From the NCBI RefSeq assembly GCF_000765235.1, contig NZ_JPJG01000055.1, positions 1-46,057 of the forward strand: a stretch of DNA of 46,057 nucleotides. Direction: 5' to 3'. Position 1 is the stretch's first letter; every line of letters begins with the position of its first letter. The position numbers and the translations under genes are program-made. Shown here piece by piece: positions 31,296-39,470 of the stretch. Source of the stretch: Oscillibacter sp. ER4. GTDB lineage: Bacteria; Bacillota; Clostridia; Oscillospirales; Oscillospiraceae. Under the pieces are notes generated by a model. The model did not search any database. It saw only the letters and a program-made list of their open reading frames with translations, and was not told the origin of the DNA.

Positions 31296-31306
31296 TATTC
31301 CTCGCG

Positions 31307-31422
31307 AAAGCGGCGAGCCGCTTTCTGCGATCTCTTTCGCAGGGTGCTGCGCCGCACTCGCTTTGCTCGCACGCTTGCACCCTGAGCGGTGTTTTTTGTG
31401 ACGCGCATGTCGTCACAAAAAA
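31307..31422 (+). repeat. Structured extragenic repeat, copy B (between pheS and pheT)
   Basis: First hairpin AAAGCGGC-GA-GCCGCTTT (31307-31324). Long middle stem CAGGGTGC/GCACCCTG (31340-31347 with 31377-31384) enclosing CTGCGCCGCACTCGCTTTG. Third hairpin TTTTTTGTGACG-CGCATGT-CGTCACAAAAAA (31392-31422). The arrangement and the apical loop match copies A and C, with different paired bases in the stems. Confidence 0.65.
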
Positions 31423-31458
31423 CAAAATTTGATTGTTACTTCTTAGGAGGATACAAAT

Positions 31459-34146
31459 ATGATCCTATCCCGTAATTGGCTCAACGAATTCGTTGACCTC
31501 AAGGATATCACCGATAAGGAATTCAACGACGAGATGACGCTCTCCGGCTCGAAGGTCGAGACCATCGAGCGTCCCGACGAGAACCTCAAGAACGTGGTCG
31601 TCGGCAAAATTCTCGAGATGAAGCGCCATGAAAACTCCGACCACATGTGGGTCTGCCAGATCGACGTCGGTCAGGCCGAGCCCGTGCAGATCGTTACCGG
31701 TGCGTGGAACATCCACGTGGGCGACTATGTCCCCGCGGCGCTGCATGGCGCGCATCTGCCGGGCGGTGTGAAGATCGAAAAGGGCAAGCTGCGCGGCGTC
31801 GAGTCGAACGGCATGCTCTGCTCGCTCAAGGAACTCGGCATGACGGCGGAACACGACTTCCCCTATGCCGTTATCACGCCCGCGGCGCTTCTGAACGACT
31901 ACCATCCCCTCGACCCCGCGAAGCCCTCCATCCCCGCTGACATCAAGCCCGGCAACAAGGTCTACGGCCCTGTGCTCTGCGGCCGCGTCGAGGCGGTGGA
32001 GAGCGTTGACGGCGGCTATAATGTCCGCGTGAACGACGGCACAGTCACCCGTGCGGCGAAGACTGTCTGCTCGAACCTCCACGAGGGCGACCTCGTCGCG
32101 TACAACACGAAGAGAGACACGATCTGCACGCTCGAGGACCTGCACGCCGAGCAGAAGGAGTTCCCTCACTGCATCGCCGACGGTATCTTTGTCTTACAGG
32201 AAGAGGACGCCGAGCCGGGCCTCAACATGGCGCACATCCTCGGCTTTGACGATTCCATCGTCGAGTTTGAGATCACGCCGAACCGCCCCGACTGCCTTTC
32301 CGTCATCGGCCTTGCCCGCGAGGCGAGCGCGACGTTCAAGCGCCCCCTTAAGCTGCACACGCCCGAGCCGCACGGCTGCGGCGGCAGCATCGCCGACCTT
32401 GTCGACATTGACATTGAGGACGGCGACCTCTGCCCGCGCTACACCGCGCGCATGGTGAAAAACGTCAAGATCGCTCCATCTCCGCGCTGGATGCGCGAGA
32501 GATTGCGCAACAGCGGCGTGCGCCCCATCAACAACATCGTCGATATCACGAACTATGTGATGCTCGAATACGGCCAGCCGATGCACGCCTTTGACTTCAG
32601 CTGCGTCGAAGGCGGCCACATCATCGTGCGCACCGCGCGCGAGGGCGAGACCATCCAGACGCTCGACGGCAACGAGCGCAAGCTGACGCCGAACATGCTC
32701 TGCATCTGTGACGAGCACAAGCCCGTCTGCGTCGCGGGCGTCATGGGCGGCGCGAACAGCGAGATCGTCGGCGACACGGCGATGGTGCTCTTTGAGTCCG
32801 CTAACTTCAACGGTGTTTCCGTGCGCCGCACGGCCAGCGCCCTCGGCATGCGCACCGACGCCTCCTCCCGCTATGAAAAGGGCCTCGACATGATGAACAC
32901 CATCAAGGCCGTCGAGCGCGCCTGCGAGCTCGTGGAGCTGCTCGGCTGCGGCGAGGTCGTCGACGGCGTGATGGACGTGGTCGCCAAGGAAAAGGCCCCC
33001 ACGGTCGTCAAGCTCGAACCCGACAAGATCAACGCCCTGCTCGGCACGGAACTCAGCGAAGACCTGATGCGCGAAATTCTTGTCTCCCTCGGCTTTATCC
33101 TGAATGGCGACGACATCTACGTGCCGTCCTGGCGCGGCGACGTCGAGCATTACAGCGACATTGCCGAAGAGGTCGCGCGCTTCTACGGCTACAATAAGAT
33201 TCCCTGCACGCTCATGCGCGGCGAGACCACGCGCGGCGGCTTTAGCGAGCAGCAGCGCTTCGACCGCGCCATCGGCGGCGCTGTGCGCGCGCTGGGCTAC
33301 GATGAGATCATCACCTATTCCTTCATCAGCCCGACCTATTACGATAAGATCCGCATGCCGAAGGATTCCTCGCTGCGCAACTCCCTGAAGATTTTGAACC
33401 CGCTGGGCGAGGATACCTCCATCATGCGCACGACGATCCTGCCGAGCATGCTCGAGATCATTGCCCGCAACCACAGCTACCGCAACAAGTCCGCCCGCCT
33501 CTATGAGCTCGGCAAAATTTACCTGCCGCGCGAGGATGGCCTTGCTGACGAGCCGAAGTACCTCTCCCTCGGCGCTTACGGCGACGGCGTGGACTTCTTC
33601 TCCTTCAAGGGCAGCATCGAGACGCTGCTGCACGAGCTGCGCATCACGGATGTCAAGTACGTCGCCTGCACCGACAATGATTCTTATCACCCCGGCCGCT
33701 GCGCGAAAGTGTATGCGGGCGAGACATACCTCGGCGTGTTCGGCCAGATCCATCCGCTCGTCGCGGCGAACTACGGCATGGACACCGAGGTCTACACCGC
33801 AGAGCTGAGCTTCGATGCGATGTATGAAAAGCGCGGCGACATCCCTGTCTACCAGCCGCTTCCGAAGTTCCCCGCCGTCACGCGCGACATCGCCGTCGTG
33901 TGCGACGAGGCCGTCACGGTCGGCGCGCTCGAAGAGAGCATCCGCCGCGGCGCGAAGGGCCTTTTGAAGGATGTGTCGCTGTTCGATATTTACCGCGGCC
34001 CCGGCGTGGCCATCGGCAAGAAGAGCGTGGCATTCAACCTCGTTCTGCGCGCGGATGACCGCAGCCTGACCGGCGAAGAGGCAGATGAGGACGTCCAGTC
34101 CATCCTCGCAGCGCTCAAGGCCGACCACGACGCGGTGCTCCGCTGA
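31459..34146 (+). CDS. pheT: Phenylalanine-tRNA ligase beta subunit with an internal insertion (895 aa)
   Basis: Domains in order: B1 core, EMAP-type tRNA-binding domain (MWVCQIDVG, MLCSLKELGM), B3/B4 editing region (EFEITPNRPDCLSVIGLARE), B5, catalytic-like domain (EVARFYGYNKIPC) and the C-terminal anticodon-binding domain (KFPAVTRDIAVV). The protein is about 90-100 residues longer than the usual 800. The extra stretch lies between CSLKELGM and IADGIFVLQE (about residues 134-236), inside the tRNA-binding domain, and reads like a small beta-rich module (KVYGPVLCGRVEAVESVDGG). It forms an operon with pheS. Confidence 0.95.
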   Translation: MILSRNWLNEFVDLKDITDKEFNDEMTLSGSKVETIERPDENLKNVVVGKILEMKRHENSDHMWVCQIDVGQAEPVQIVTGAWNIHVGDYVPAALHGAHLPGGVKIEKGKLRGVESNGMLCSLKELGMTAEHDFPYAVITPAALLNDYHPLDPAKPSIPADIKPGNKVYGPVLCGRVEAVESVDGGYNVRVNDGTVTRAAKTVCSNLHEGDLVAYNTKRDTICTLEDLHAEQKEFPHCIADGIFVLQEEDAEPGLNMAHILGFDDSIVEFEITPNRPDCLSVIGLAREASATFKRPLKLHTPEPHGCGGSIADLVDIDIEDGDLCPRYTARMVKNVKIAPSPRWMRERLRNSGVRPINNIVDITNYVMLEYGQPMHAFDFSCVEGGHIIVRTAREGETIQTLDGNERKLTPNMLCICDEHKPVCVAGVMGGANSEIVGDTAMVLFESANFNGVSVRRTASALGMRTDASSRYEKGLDMMNTIKAVERACELVELLGCGEVVDGVMDVVAKEKAPTVVKLEPDKINALLGTELSEDLMREILVSLGFILNGDDIYVPSWRGDVEHYSDIAEEVARFYGYNKIPCTLMRGETTRGGFSEQQRFDRAIGGAVRALGYDEIITYSFISPTYYDKIRMPKDSSLRNSLKILNPLGEDTSIMRTTILPSMLEIIARNHSYRNKSARLYELGKIYLPREDGLADEPKYLSLGAYGDGVDFFSFKGSIETLLHELRITDVKYVACTDNDSYHPGRCAKVYAGETYLGVFGQIHPLVAANYGMDTEVYTAELSFDAMYEKRGDIPVYQPLPKFPAVTRDIAVVCDEAVTVGALEESIRRGAKGLLKDVSLFDIYRGPGVAIGKKSVAFNLVLRADDRSLTGEEADEDVQSILAALKADHDAVLR

Positions 34147-34195
34147 GAATTCCTTAAGGAAACATTACGATTTGGTTACAGTTGACAGCGCTCTC

Positions 34196-34224
34196 TTTAC
34201 TTTTTGAAATTGCGTTGCTATACT
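34196..34224 (+). promoter_or_regulatory. Promoter of ireB
   Basis: TTTACT (34196-34201), 17 bases, TATACT (34219-34224). A single GTTACA element lies about 20 bases upstream (34175-34180), next to a TTGACA that is too far from the -10. Confidence 0.6.
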
Positions 34225-34252
34225 GTCTGCATGGAAAGGAGGGGCTCTCCCA

Positions 34253-34498
34253 ATGGAAGAATTTACCCGAAAGTTTAATGTTGCGCAGGAAAAGGACGCT
34301 GAGATCCGTCATATTCTGACCACCGTTTATGCCGCGCTGGAGGATAAGGGCTATAATCCCATCAACCAGATCGTGGGCTACATCCTGTCGGAGGATCCCA
34401 CCTATATCACGAACCATAACAACGCCCGCACGCTGATCCGCAAGCTGGATCGCGACGAGCTGCTGCAAACGCTTGTGCGCAGCTACCTCGGCAAGTAA
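34253..34498 (+). CDS. ireB: IreB-family regulatory phosphoprotein (81 aa)
   Basis: Small cytoplasmic protein (UPF0297). In Enterococcus it is phosphorylated on N-terminal threonines by the PASTA kinase IreK and modulates cephalosporin tolerance. Family features are the RKFNVAQEK start, [40 protein letters not shown] and the C-terminal YLGK. A threonine is present at position 5. The ribosome site GGAAAGGAGG is strong. It has its own promoter and terminator, so it is monocistronic here. It suggests a PASTA-kinase signalling pathway elsewhere in the genome. Confidence 0.95.
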   Translation: MEEFTRKFNVAQEKDAEIRHILTTVYAALEDKGYNPINQIVGYILSEDPTYITNHNNARTLIRKLDRDELLQTLVRSYLGK

Positions 34499-34520
34499 GC
34501 GAAAAACGTCAGAATAACGA

Positions 34521-34567
34521 CCCTCGGAGACCGTGAACGCGGCCTCCGAGGGTTTGTTGCATTTTTT
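34521..34567 (+). terminator. Terminator of ireB
   Basis: Stem CCCTCGGAG.CCG/CGG.CTCCGAGGG followed by TTTGTTGCATTTTTT. Confidence 0.8.
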
Positions 34568-34580
34568 CGCCCCACTTTTA

Positions 34581-34653
34581 TTGACAAGGGGGGCAAAAAA
34601 TGCTATACTGCAAAAAGTTACAAAACGGTTACAAAGTTACAAATTGGTTACAA
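34581..34653 (+). promoter_or_regulatory. Sigma-A promoter with four GTTACAA boxes
   Basis: TTGACA (34581-34586), 17 bases, TATACT (34604-34609). Directly after the expected start site come GTTACAA at 34617, 34628, 34636 and 34647 (spacing 11, 8, 11). On the minus strand each pair reads TGTAAC-N5-TGTAAC, the form of a WalR box. Binding here would sit on the early transcribed region and most likely repress. Confidence 0.65.
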
Positions 34654-34670
34654 GGACAGGAGTGAGTCAG

Positions 34671-34964
34671 ATGGCAGAAGCTACGGAAGGTCTCGTTTAC
34701 CGCGGACACCCGCTGCGCCGTGTGGATAATCTCATCTACTACGGCTCGATGGCGGATAAATATATCGTGATGATGCAGGCGTTGGATACCACGCCGCTCA
34801 AGGATATCACGCTTGCCAAGCGCGTTTCCATTCAGTTGCAGATGACGGACGCAAGCCTCCGTTCGCGCGACCGTGTGGTTCGCTCGACGGAAAAAGGAAG
34901 CCTTGGCGAGGCGATGGAATTTGCCTCCATCTGGCTTGAGCGCGCGCTGAGCGGCAAGATGTAA
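34671..34964 (+). CDS. Conserved-looking small protein of unknown function (97 aa)
   Basis: Starts at ATG 34671 with AGGAG eight bases upstream. The protein begins MAEATEGLVYRGHPLRRVDN and continues with LIYYGSMADKYIVMMQAL and a C-terminal helix rich in charged residues (SLGEAMEFASIWLERAL). No signal peptide, membrane segment or known motif is seen. It is the first gene after a perfect promoter with operator-like repeats. No terminator separates it from the NlpC/P60 gene 50 bases later, so the two may share a transcript and regulation. I do not recognise the family. Confidence 0.75.
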   Translation: MAEATEGLVYRGHPLRRVDNLIYYGSMADKYIVMMQALDTTPLKDITLAKRVSIQLQMTDASLRSRDRVVRSTEKGSLGEAMEFASIWLERALSGKM

Positions 34965-35014
34965 ATAGCCGCCGCGCAGCCCCCTGATTTTATTCACGAA
35001 AGGATGACTCAGCT

Positions 35015-35836
35015 ATGAGAAACCATTCACGATGCTTATCGTTCCTGCTTTCGGGCATTCTCTCCGTCAGCCTGCTCGCGCCGCTCTCTTCGGCGCAGGC
35101 CGCTTACGACGGTTCAATCCGCAACCTCGTTGACCGCGTGACGGTGCTGACGGAATCCGTTCAGACCGAGAGCGCGAACGAAGAAGAGCTCGCCAAGCTC
35201 GATGAGATGCAGGCAGAGCTTGAAGACAAGGCCGACGCCAAGGAAGACGTGAGCGAGACCGAGACCGTCTCCATGGTCGTTACGGGCGGCACGATCAACG
35301 TGCGCACGGGTCCCGGCACAAATTACGACAAGATCACGCAGGTGGTCAGCGGCAAGCAGGTCACCGTCGTCGGTGAATCGAACGGCTGGTATCAGGTCAC
35401 GTTCGGCTCCACGACCGGCTGGCTGCTCGGTGAATATCTGCGCGATCCTGCCGACCTCGACGGCACAGTGGGCGCAAAGGTCGTCTCCATGGCGATGCCC
35501 TTCCTCGGCACGCGCTACCGCTCCGGCGGCGCGTCCCCCAACGGCTTTGACTGCTCGGGCTTCACGATGTATCTCTACGCGCAGCTCGGCTACTCCCTGC
35601 CGCACTCGGCGACCGCCCAGTATAAGAACTGCGGCTACGCCGTCGCCAAATCCGACTTGCAGCCCGGTGATCTGGTGTTCTTCTCGGATTCCTCACACGC
35701 CATCGGCCACGTCGGCATCTACATCGGCAACGGTCAGATCATCCACGCGCGCTACAGCGTCGGCAAGATCACGATCGACAGCCTGTCCGCGAGCTACTAT
35801 GCTTCCCGCTACGTCGGCGCGAAGCGCATCGCGTAA
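35015..35836 (+). CDS. Secreted SH3b-NlpC/P60 peptidoglycan endopeptidase (273 aa)
   Basis: Signal peptide to about residue 29 (ending AQA). An acidic helical linker is followed by a bacterial SH3 domain (residues 88-145, GTINVRTGPGTNYDKITQVV, GWLLGEY) and a NlpC/P60 domain. Catalytic residues are the Cys in FDCSGFTMYLY, the His in IGHVGIYIG and a polar residue near IIHARYS. Such enzymes cut gamma-D-Glu-diamino acid bonds in the wall. Cell-wall hydrolases of this kind are classic WalR targets, which fits the GTTACAA boxes upstream of the preceding gene. Confidence 0.92.
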   Translation: MRNHSRCLSFLLSGILSVSLLAPLSSAQAAYDGSIRNLVDRVTVLTESVQTESANEEELAKLDEMQAELEDKADAKEDVSETETVSMVVTGGTINVRTGPGTNYDKITQVVSGKQVTVVGESNGWYQVTFGSTTGWLLGEYLRDPADLDGTVGAKVVSMAMPFLGTRYRSGGASPNGFDCSGFTMYLYAQLGYSLPHSATAQYKNCGYAVAKSDLQPGDLVFFSDSSHAIGHVGIYIGNGQIIHARYSVGKITIDSLSASYYASRYVGAKRIA

Positions 35837-35848
35837 AAGTACATAAAG

Positions 35849-35881
35849 AAAGCGGAACAGCTTAGGCTGTTCCGCTTTTTT
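35849..35881 (+). terminator. Terminator of the NlpC/P60 gene
   Basis: Stem AAAGCGGAACAGC/GCTGTTCCGCTTT with a TTAG loop and a T run. Confidence 0.92.
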
Positions 35882-35885
35882 ACTT

Positions 35886-35995
35886 CATCAAAAAGCAGCG
35901 AAGCTGCTTCTTGATGAGAGAGCTTCAGGAAGTGGTGCTCACCGCGCCATTTCCTGCAAAGTGTCGCTGCGGACGCGCGTGTCGTCCTCCACGAC
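35886..35995 (+). repeat. Structured extragenic repeat, copy C
   Basis: First hairpin CATCAA..AAGCAGC-GAA-GCTGCTT.TTGATG (35886-35916). Second stem built from CAGGAA.TGGTG and its partner ending ATTTCCTG (about 35925-35956). Then AAAGTG and a third hairpin GTCG....GGACG-CGCGTGT-CGTCC....CGAC (35963-35995). The same order and apical loop occur in copies A and B. Confidence 0.6.
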
Positions 35996-36007
35996 GGATC
36001 AAAATAC

Positions 36008-36029
36008 TTTGCCGCCTGCGGGCGGCAAA
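36008..36029 (-). terminator. Hairpin downstream of trmD
   Basis: Stem TTTGCCGCC/GGCGGCAAA about 50 bases past the trmD stop. On the minus strand it is followed by GTATTTTG, a weak tail, so termination is tentative. Nothing else is seen in 36030-36077. Confidence 0.45.
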
Positions 36030-36077
36030 TGAGGTCGATTGACCGTTCGCCTTGCCTTGCGCAGATAGTGCGAGCTG

Positions 36078-36890
36078 TTACTCAACAGTTGTTTCGGTGT
36101 CGCTTTCCTCCGCCTTCTTCACCTCCGCGGCGCGGATGGCTTCTGCTTCGGCTTTGGCTTCGGCGAGGACTTTTTTCTCGCTCTTTGTTTTGAGCTGCTT
36201 TTCGTCGAACTGCGCCCAGAGATCAGGGCGGCGGAGCATCGTGCGCTTGTAGCTCTCTTTTTTGCGCCATTTGGCCACGTTTTCGTGGTGGCCGGAGAGC
36301 AGCACGTCCGGCACGCGGCGGCCGTGCCATTCATCGGGGCGGGAATACTGCGGATACTCCAAAAGCCCAGCCCAGTGGGACTCCTCGGTGAAGCATTCCT
36401 CCTCAGGCAGCACGCCCGGGACCATGCGGCAGATGGCGTCCGTCACGGCCATGGCGGGAATTTCGCCGCCCGTGACGACGAAGTCGCCCATCGAGAGTTC
36501 TTCGTCCACGCACTCGTCGATAAAGCGCTGGTCGATGCCCTCGTAGTGGCCGCAGACTAAAATGAGGTGGTCATACTTATCCTTCAGCTCGCGCGCCACG
36601 CTCTGTGTGAACGTGCGCCCGCAGGGGGAGAGGTAGATCGTATGCCCGCGGCTGCCAGCCTCCTCGCACACATGCGCCCAGCAGCGGTACAGGGGGTCTG
36701 CCTGCATCACCGCGCCGCGCCCGCCGCCGTAGGGGTAGTCGTCGACCTGCATCTGCTTGTTCGTCGTGTAGTCGCGGATCTGGTGCGTCTTGATCGTGAT
36801 GTAGCCGCGCTCCTGCGCGCGGCCAAGGATGCTGACGTTCATCATCGCGTCGACCGAAGCGGGGAAGAGTGTTAAAATATCAATCCTCAT
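36078..36890 (-). CDS. trmD: tRNA (guanine-37-N1)-methyltransferase (270 aa)
   Basis: SAM-dependent SPOUT methyltransferase that modifies G37 next to the anticodon and prevents frameshifting. The N terminus MRIDILTLFPASVDAMMNVS, the substrate motif YPYGGGRGAVMQADPLY and the knot region ILVCGHYEGIDQRFIDECVD are diagnostic, as are DFVVTGGEIPAMAV and LEYPQYSRP. About 35 residues beyond the usual end form a Lys/Glu/Ala-rich helix (KKVLAEAKAEAEAIRAAEVK). The gene overlaps the rimM stop by 11 bases, implying coupled translation. Confidence 0.96.
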   Translation of the reverse strand: MRIDILTLFPASVDAMMNVSILGRAQERGYITIKTHQIRDYTTNKQMQVDDYPYGGGRGAVMQADPLYRCWAHVCEEAGSRGHTIYLSPCGRTFTQSVARELKDKYDHLILVCGHYEGIDQRFIDECVDEELSMGDFVVTGGEIPAMAVTDAICRMVPGVLPEEECFTEESHWAGLLEYPQYSRPDEWHGRRVPDVLLSGHHENVAKWRKKESYKRTMLRRPDLWAQFDEKQLKTKSEKKVLAEAKAEAEAIRAAEVKKAEESDTETTVE

Positions 36891-37428
36891 CGGTTTCTAA
36901 CCCCTCGATCATGTGCACGCTGATCTCGCGCGATTCCTCGTCGATGTCCGTGATGAAGATATCCTTCACCGCGGGGATGAGATAGGTCTTCTCCTCGCCT
37001 TTGACCTTGTAGAGCTTGTGGGCGGGGTAGGAGAGCACGTCCACCACCGTGCCGATATACGTGTGGGGGAAGTAGTTATAGACGTTCATGCCGATGATCT
37101 CGGCGTCGAAGTGCTCACCTGGCTTGAGCTGGACATCGTTGCGGCGAATGGAGAGCACCTTGCGCTTGAGCGCGGCGGCAGCATCCATGTCGTCGACCTC
37201 GGGCAGCTTCATGAGCACCATGTCGCCCTGCACGCGCTTGCTCGTCGGGCGGAAGGGCGCACCGTCCATGTAGAACGTTTTGAACCCGCACAGAAGCTCT
37301 GGGCTCACGTCCCAGGGCTGTACCTTGACCTCGCCGCGCACGCCGTGCGTGTTCACGATCTGGCCGACTTCGATATATTCCGGGCGCGCGCTCGGCTGCG
37401 GCGCGCTCTTTTTGGAAAAGAGACCCAT
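36880..37428 (-). CDS. rimM: 16S rRNA processing protein RimM (182 aa)
   Basis: Assembly factor for the head of the 30S subunit. The N-terminal RimM barrel has YIEVGQIVNTHGVRGEVKVQ, and the C-terminal PRC barrel has VLSYPAHKLYKVKG and YLIPAVKDIFITDID. The N terminus carries a short Lys/Ser/Pro extension (MGLFSKKSAPQPSARPE). The ATG at 37428 is chosen because AGGAG lies eight bases before it; an ATG two codons upstream is too close. A promoter lies at 37461-37489, so rimM-trmD is a unit separate from the ffh-rpsP group, unlike the single operon of many Firmicutes. Confidence 0.94.
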   Translation of the reverse strand: MGLFSKKSAPQPSARPEYIEVGQIVNTHGVRGEVKVQPWDVSPELLCGFKTFYMDGAPFRPTSKRVQGDMVLMKLPEVDDMDAAAALKRKVLSIRRNDVQLKPGEHFDAEIIGMNVYNYFPHTYIGTVVDVLSYPAHKLYKVKGEEKTYLIPAVKDIFITDIDEESREISVHMIEGLETDED

Positions 37429-37460
37429 TGTCATGCTCCTTTGTTTTGTTCTATCCATCC

Positions 37461-37489
37461 AGTATAGCGGAATCGGCGGGGGATGGCAA
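37461..37489 (-). promoter_or_regulatory. Promoter of rimM-trmD
   Basis: Minus-strand TTGCCA (37489-37484), 17 bases, TATACT (37466-37461), immediately after the khpA terminator. Confidence 0.65.
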
Positions 37490-37494
37490 GAATA

Positions 37495-37529
37495 AAAAAC
37501 GTTCCCGAGAGCTTCTCGGGAACGTTTTT
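37495..37529 (-). terminator. Terminator of the ylxM-ffh-rpsP-khpA operon
   Basis: Sixteen-base-pair stem AAAAACGTTCCCGAGA/TCTCGGGAACGTTTTT with a GCT loop, six bases past the khpA stop. Confidence 0.92.
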
Positions 37530-37534
37530 GCAGT

Positions 37535-37765
37535 TCAGTCTACGATGTCGACAGACACCTTTACGCCGGTGCGCTGAGCATAGGAACGGACGACCGTGCG
37601 GATCTCCTTGGCAATGCGGCCCTGACGGCCGATGACCTTGCCCATATCGTCAGGTGCGACGCGCAGCTCCAACGTAAGCTCGTCCGCGCCCTGCTTCTCC
37701 GTGACGGTGACGTCATCGGGATGCTCAACAAGGCTGCGGGCGATGTAGAGCAGCAAGTCTTTCAT
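37535..37765 (-). CDS. khpA: KH-domain RNA-binding protein KhpA (76 aa)
   Basis: Small KH protein that, with KhpB, binds RNA and affects cell division in Gram-positives. The KH motif is MGKVIGRQGRIAKEIRTVVR with the GxxG loop GRQG; the N terminus MKDLLLYIARSLVEHPDDV is typical. The start at 37765 gives the standard length. The ribosome site is weak (GGGGTG), suggesting coupling to rpsP, which ends 17 bases upstream. Confidence 0.94.
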   Translation of the reverse strand: MKDLLLYIARSLVEHPDDVTVTEKQGADELTLELRVAPDDMGKVIGRQGRIAKEIRTVVRSYAQRTGVKVSVDIVD

Positions 37766-37782
37766 TTCTTGCACCCCGGGTC

Positions 37783-38022
37783 TTACAGCGCGTTGACTTT
37801 CTTCAGCAGCGCACGGACCGTGTCGGTGGGCTGAGCGCCGGTCTTGATCCACTCCTGAGCGCGCTCAGCGTCGATCTTGATCTCGGCGGGGGAGACGCAG
37901 GGATTGTAGGTGCCGATCTCTTCGATGAAGCGGCCGTCGCGGGGATAACGGGAATCAGCGACGACAACACGATAGAAAGGAGCCTTCTTGGCGCCCATTC
38001 TGCGCAGACGAATTTTAACCAT
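37783..38022 (-). CDS. rpsP: 30S ribosomal protein S16 (79 aa)
   Basis: Standard S16: [40 protein letters not shown] and the C-terminal [11 protein letters not shown]. The ATG at 38022 follows GGAGGTAGTAACC. It sits between ffh and khpA on the same strand, as in many Firmicutes. Confidence 0.97.
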   Translation of the reverse strand: MVKIRLRRMGAKKAPFYRVVVADSRYPRDGRFIEEIGTYNPCVSPAEIKIDAERAQEWIKTGAQPTDTVRALLKKVNAL

Positions 38023-38094
38023 GGTTACTACCTCCAAAAATAATGTAAATGATTTTGTATTATGATGAAATGCTTGTGCACTTATCAACGGAAA

Positions 38095-39462
38095 TTACTT
38101 GAAGCGTTTCTTGCGCCCGAAACCGCGCATCCGGCCGCCGCCGAAGCCGCCCATGCCCTTTGGCATCTTGCCGCCGCGCGTGACCTGCTTGATCATGCTC
38201 TGCATCATCTCAAACTGCTTGAGCAGGCGATTGACGTCCACAACCTCGAGTCCGCAGCCGGCGGCGATGCGCTTTTTGCGGCTGGCGCCGAGCACCGCGG
38301 GATTCTCGCGCTCGTAGGGTGTCATCGAGAGGATGATCGCCTCGGTGTGTGCCATCATCTTGGGGTCAAGCTCGGCGTTTGCCATCTGCTTGCCGAGCTG
38401 GCCGGGCATCATGCCCGCGAGCTGTTCAAAGCTGCCCATGCTCTTGAGCTGGACGAGCTGGTCGTAATAGTCGGAGAGAGTGAAGCGGTTCTTTTTGAGC
38501 TTTTCTTCGAGCTTTTTTGCCTTTTCCTCGTCGATGCTCTGCTCGGCGCGCTCGATGAACGACAGCACGTCGCCCATGCCGAGGATGCGCTGCGCCATGC
38601 GGTCGGGGTGGAAGGGCTCGATCATGTCGAGCTTTTCGCCCGTGCCCATGAACTTGATGGGTTTGCCGGTCGCCGCGCGGATCGAGAGGGCTGCGCCGCC
38701 GCGGGCGTCGCCGTCGAGCTTCGTGAGCACGACGCCGTCGATGCCGAGTGCCTCATCAAAGGCGGTGGCGGCGTTCACGGCGTCCTGACCGGTCATCGCG
38801 TCGACGACGAGCAGGATCTCGGTCGGCTTGACGGCGGCCTTGATGCGCTTGAGCTCGTCCATTAGCGCTTCGTCGATGTGCAGGCGGCCTGCGGTATCGA
38901 GGAAGACCATGTCGTTGCCGTGGTCACCGGCGTACTTGACGGCCTCCTGCGCGATCTGAACGGGGTCAATCTGACCCATTTCGAAAACGGGAATATTCAA
39001 TTGCTTGCCGACGACCTGTAACTGCGTGATGGCCGCGGGACGGTACACGTCGCACGCGGTGAGCAGCGGACGGTGGCCCTGCTTGCGGAAGTAGCCCGCG
39101 AGCTTGGCGACGTTCGTCGTCTTACCGGCGCCCTGCAGGCCGACCATCATGATGACCGTCGGCGGCTTGGAGGCGAAGGTCAGCTTCGCATTGGCGCCGC
39201 CCATGAGCGCGGTGAGCTCTTCGCTGACGATCTTGATAACCTGCTGGGCAGGGGTCAGGCTGTCGAGCACCTCGGCGCCGACGGCGCGCTCAGAGACGGT
39301 TTTGACAAAGTCCTTGACGACCTTGTAGCTCACGTCTGCTTCGAGGAGCGCCAGGCGCACCTCACGCATTGCGAGCTTGATGTCCTCTTCGCTCAGGCGG
39401 CCCTTGCCGCGCAGGTGTTTGAATGTGGCGTTGAGCTTTTCGCTCAGTCCTTCAAATGCCAT
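38095..39462 (-). CDS. ffh: Signal recognition particle protein Ffh (455 aa)
   Basis: GTPase that binds signal peptides and SRP RNA for co-translational targeting. The N domain starts MAFEGLSEKLNATFKHLRGK. The G domain has GLQGAGKTTNVAKLAGYF (P-loop), DTAGRLHID and TKLDGDARGGAALSI. The C-terminal M domain is methionine-rich (MGSFEQLAGMMPGQLGKQMA) and ends in a Gly/Arg/Lys tail with GMGGFGGGRMRGFG. It is 8 bases downstream of ylxM, in the usual ylxM-ffh pair. Confidence 0.97.
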   Translation of the reverse strand: MAFEGLSEKLNATFKHLRGKGRLSEEDIKLAMREVRLALLEADVSYKVVKDFVKTVSERAVGAEVLDSLTPAQQVIKIVSEELTALMGGANAKLTFASKPPTVIMMVGLQGAGKTTNVAKLAGYFRKQGHRPLLTACDVYRPAAITQLQVVGKQLNIPVFEMGQIDPVQIAQEAVKYAGDHGNDMVFLDTAGRLHIDEALMDELKRIKAAVKPTEILLVVDAMTGQDAVNAATAFDEALGIDGVVLTKLDGDARGGAALSIRAATGKPIKFMGTGEKLDMIEPFHPDRMAQRILGMGDVLSFIERAEQSIDEEKAKKLEEKLKKNRFTLSDYYDQLVQLKSMGSFEQLAGMMPGQLGKQMANAELDPKMMAHTEAIILSMTPYERENPAVLGASRKKRIAAGCGLEVVDVNRLLKQFEMMQSMIKQVTRGGKMPKGMGGFGGGRMRGFGRKKRFK

Positions 39463-39470
39463 GGATGTAT

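Noticed and set aside
32194-34128. 644-codon minus-strand frame opposite pheT
   Set aside because: Antisense shadow of a clear aminoacyl-tRNA ligase gene; low-complexity Ala/Val/Asp composition.
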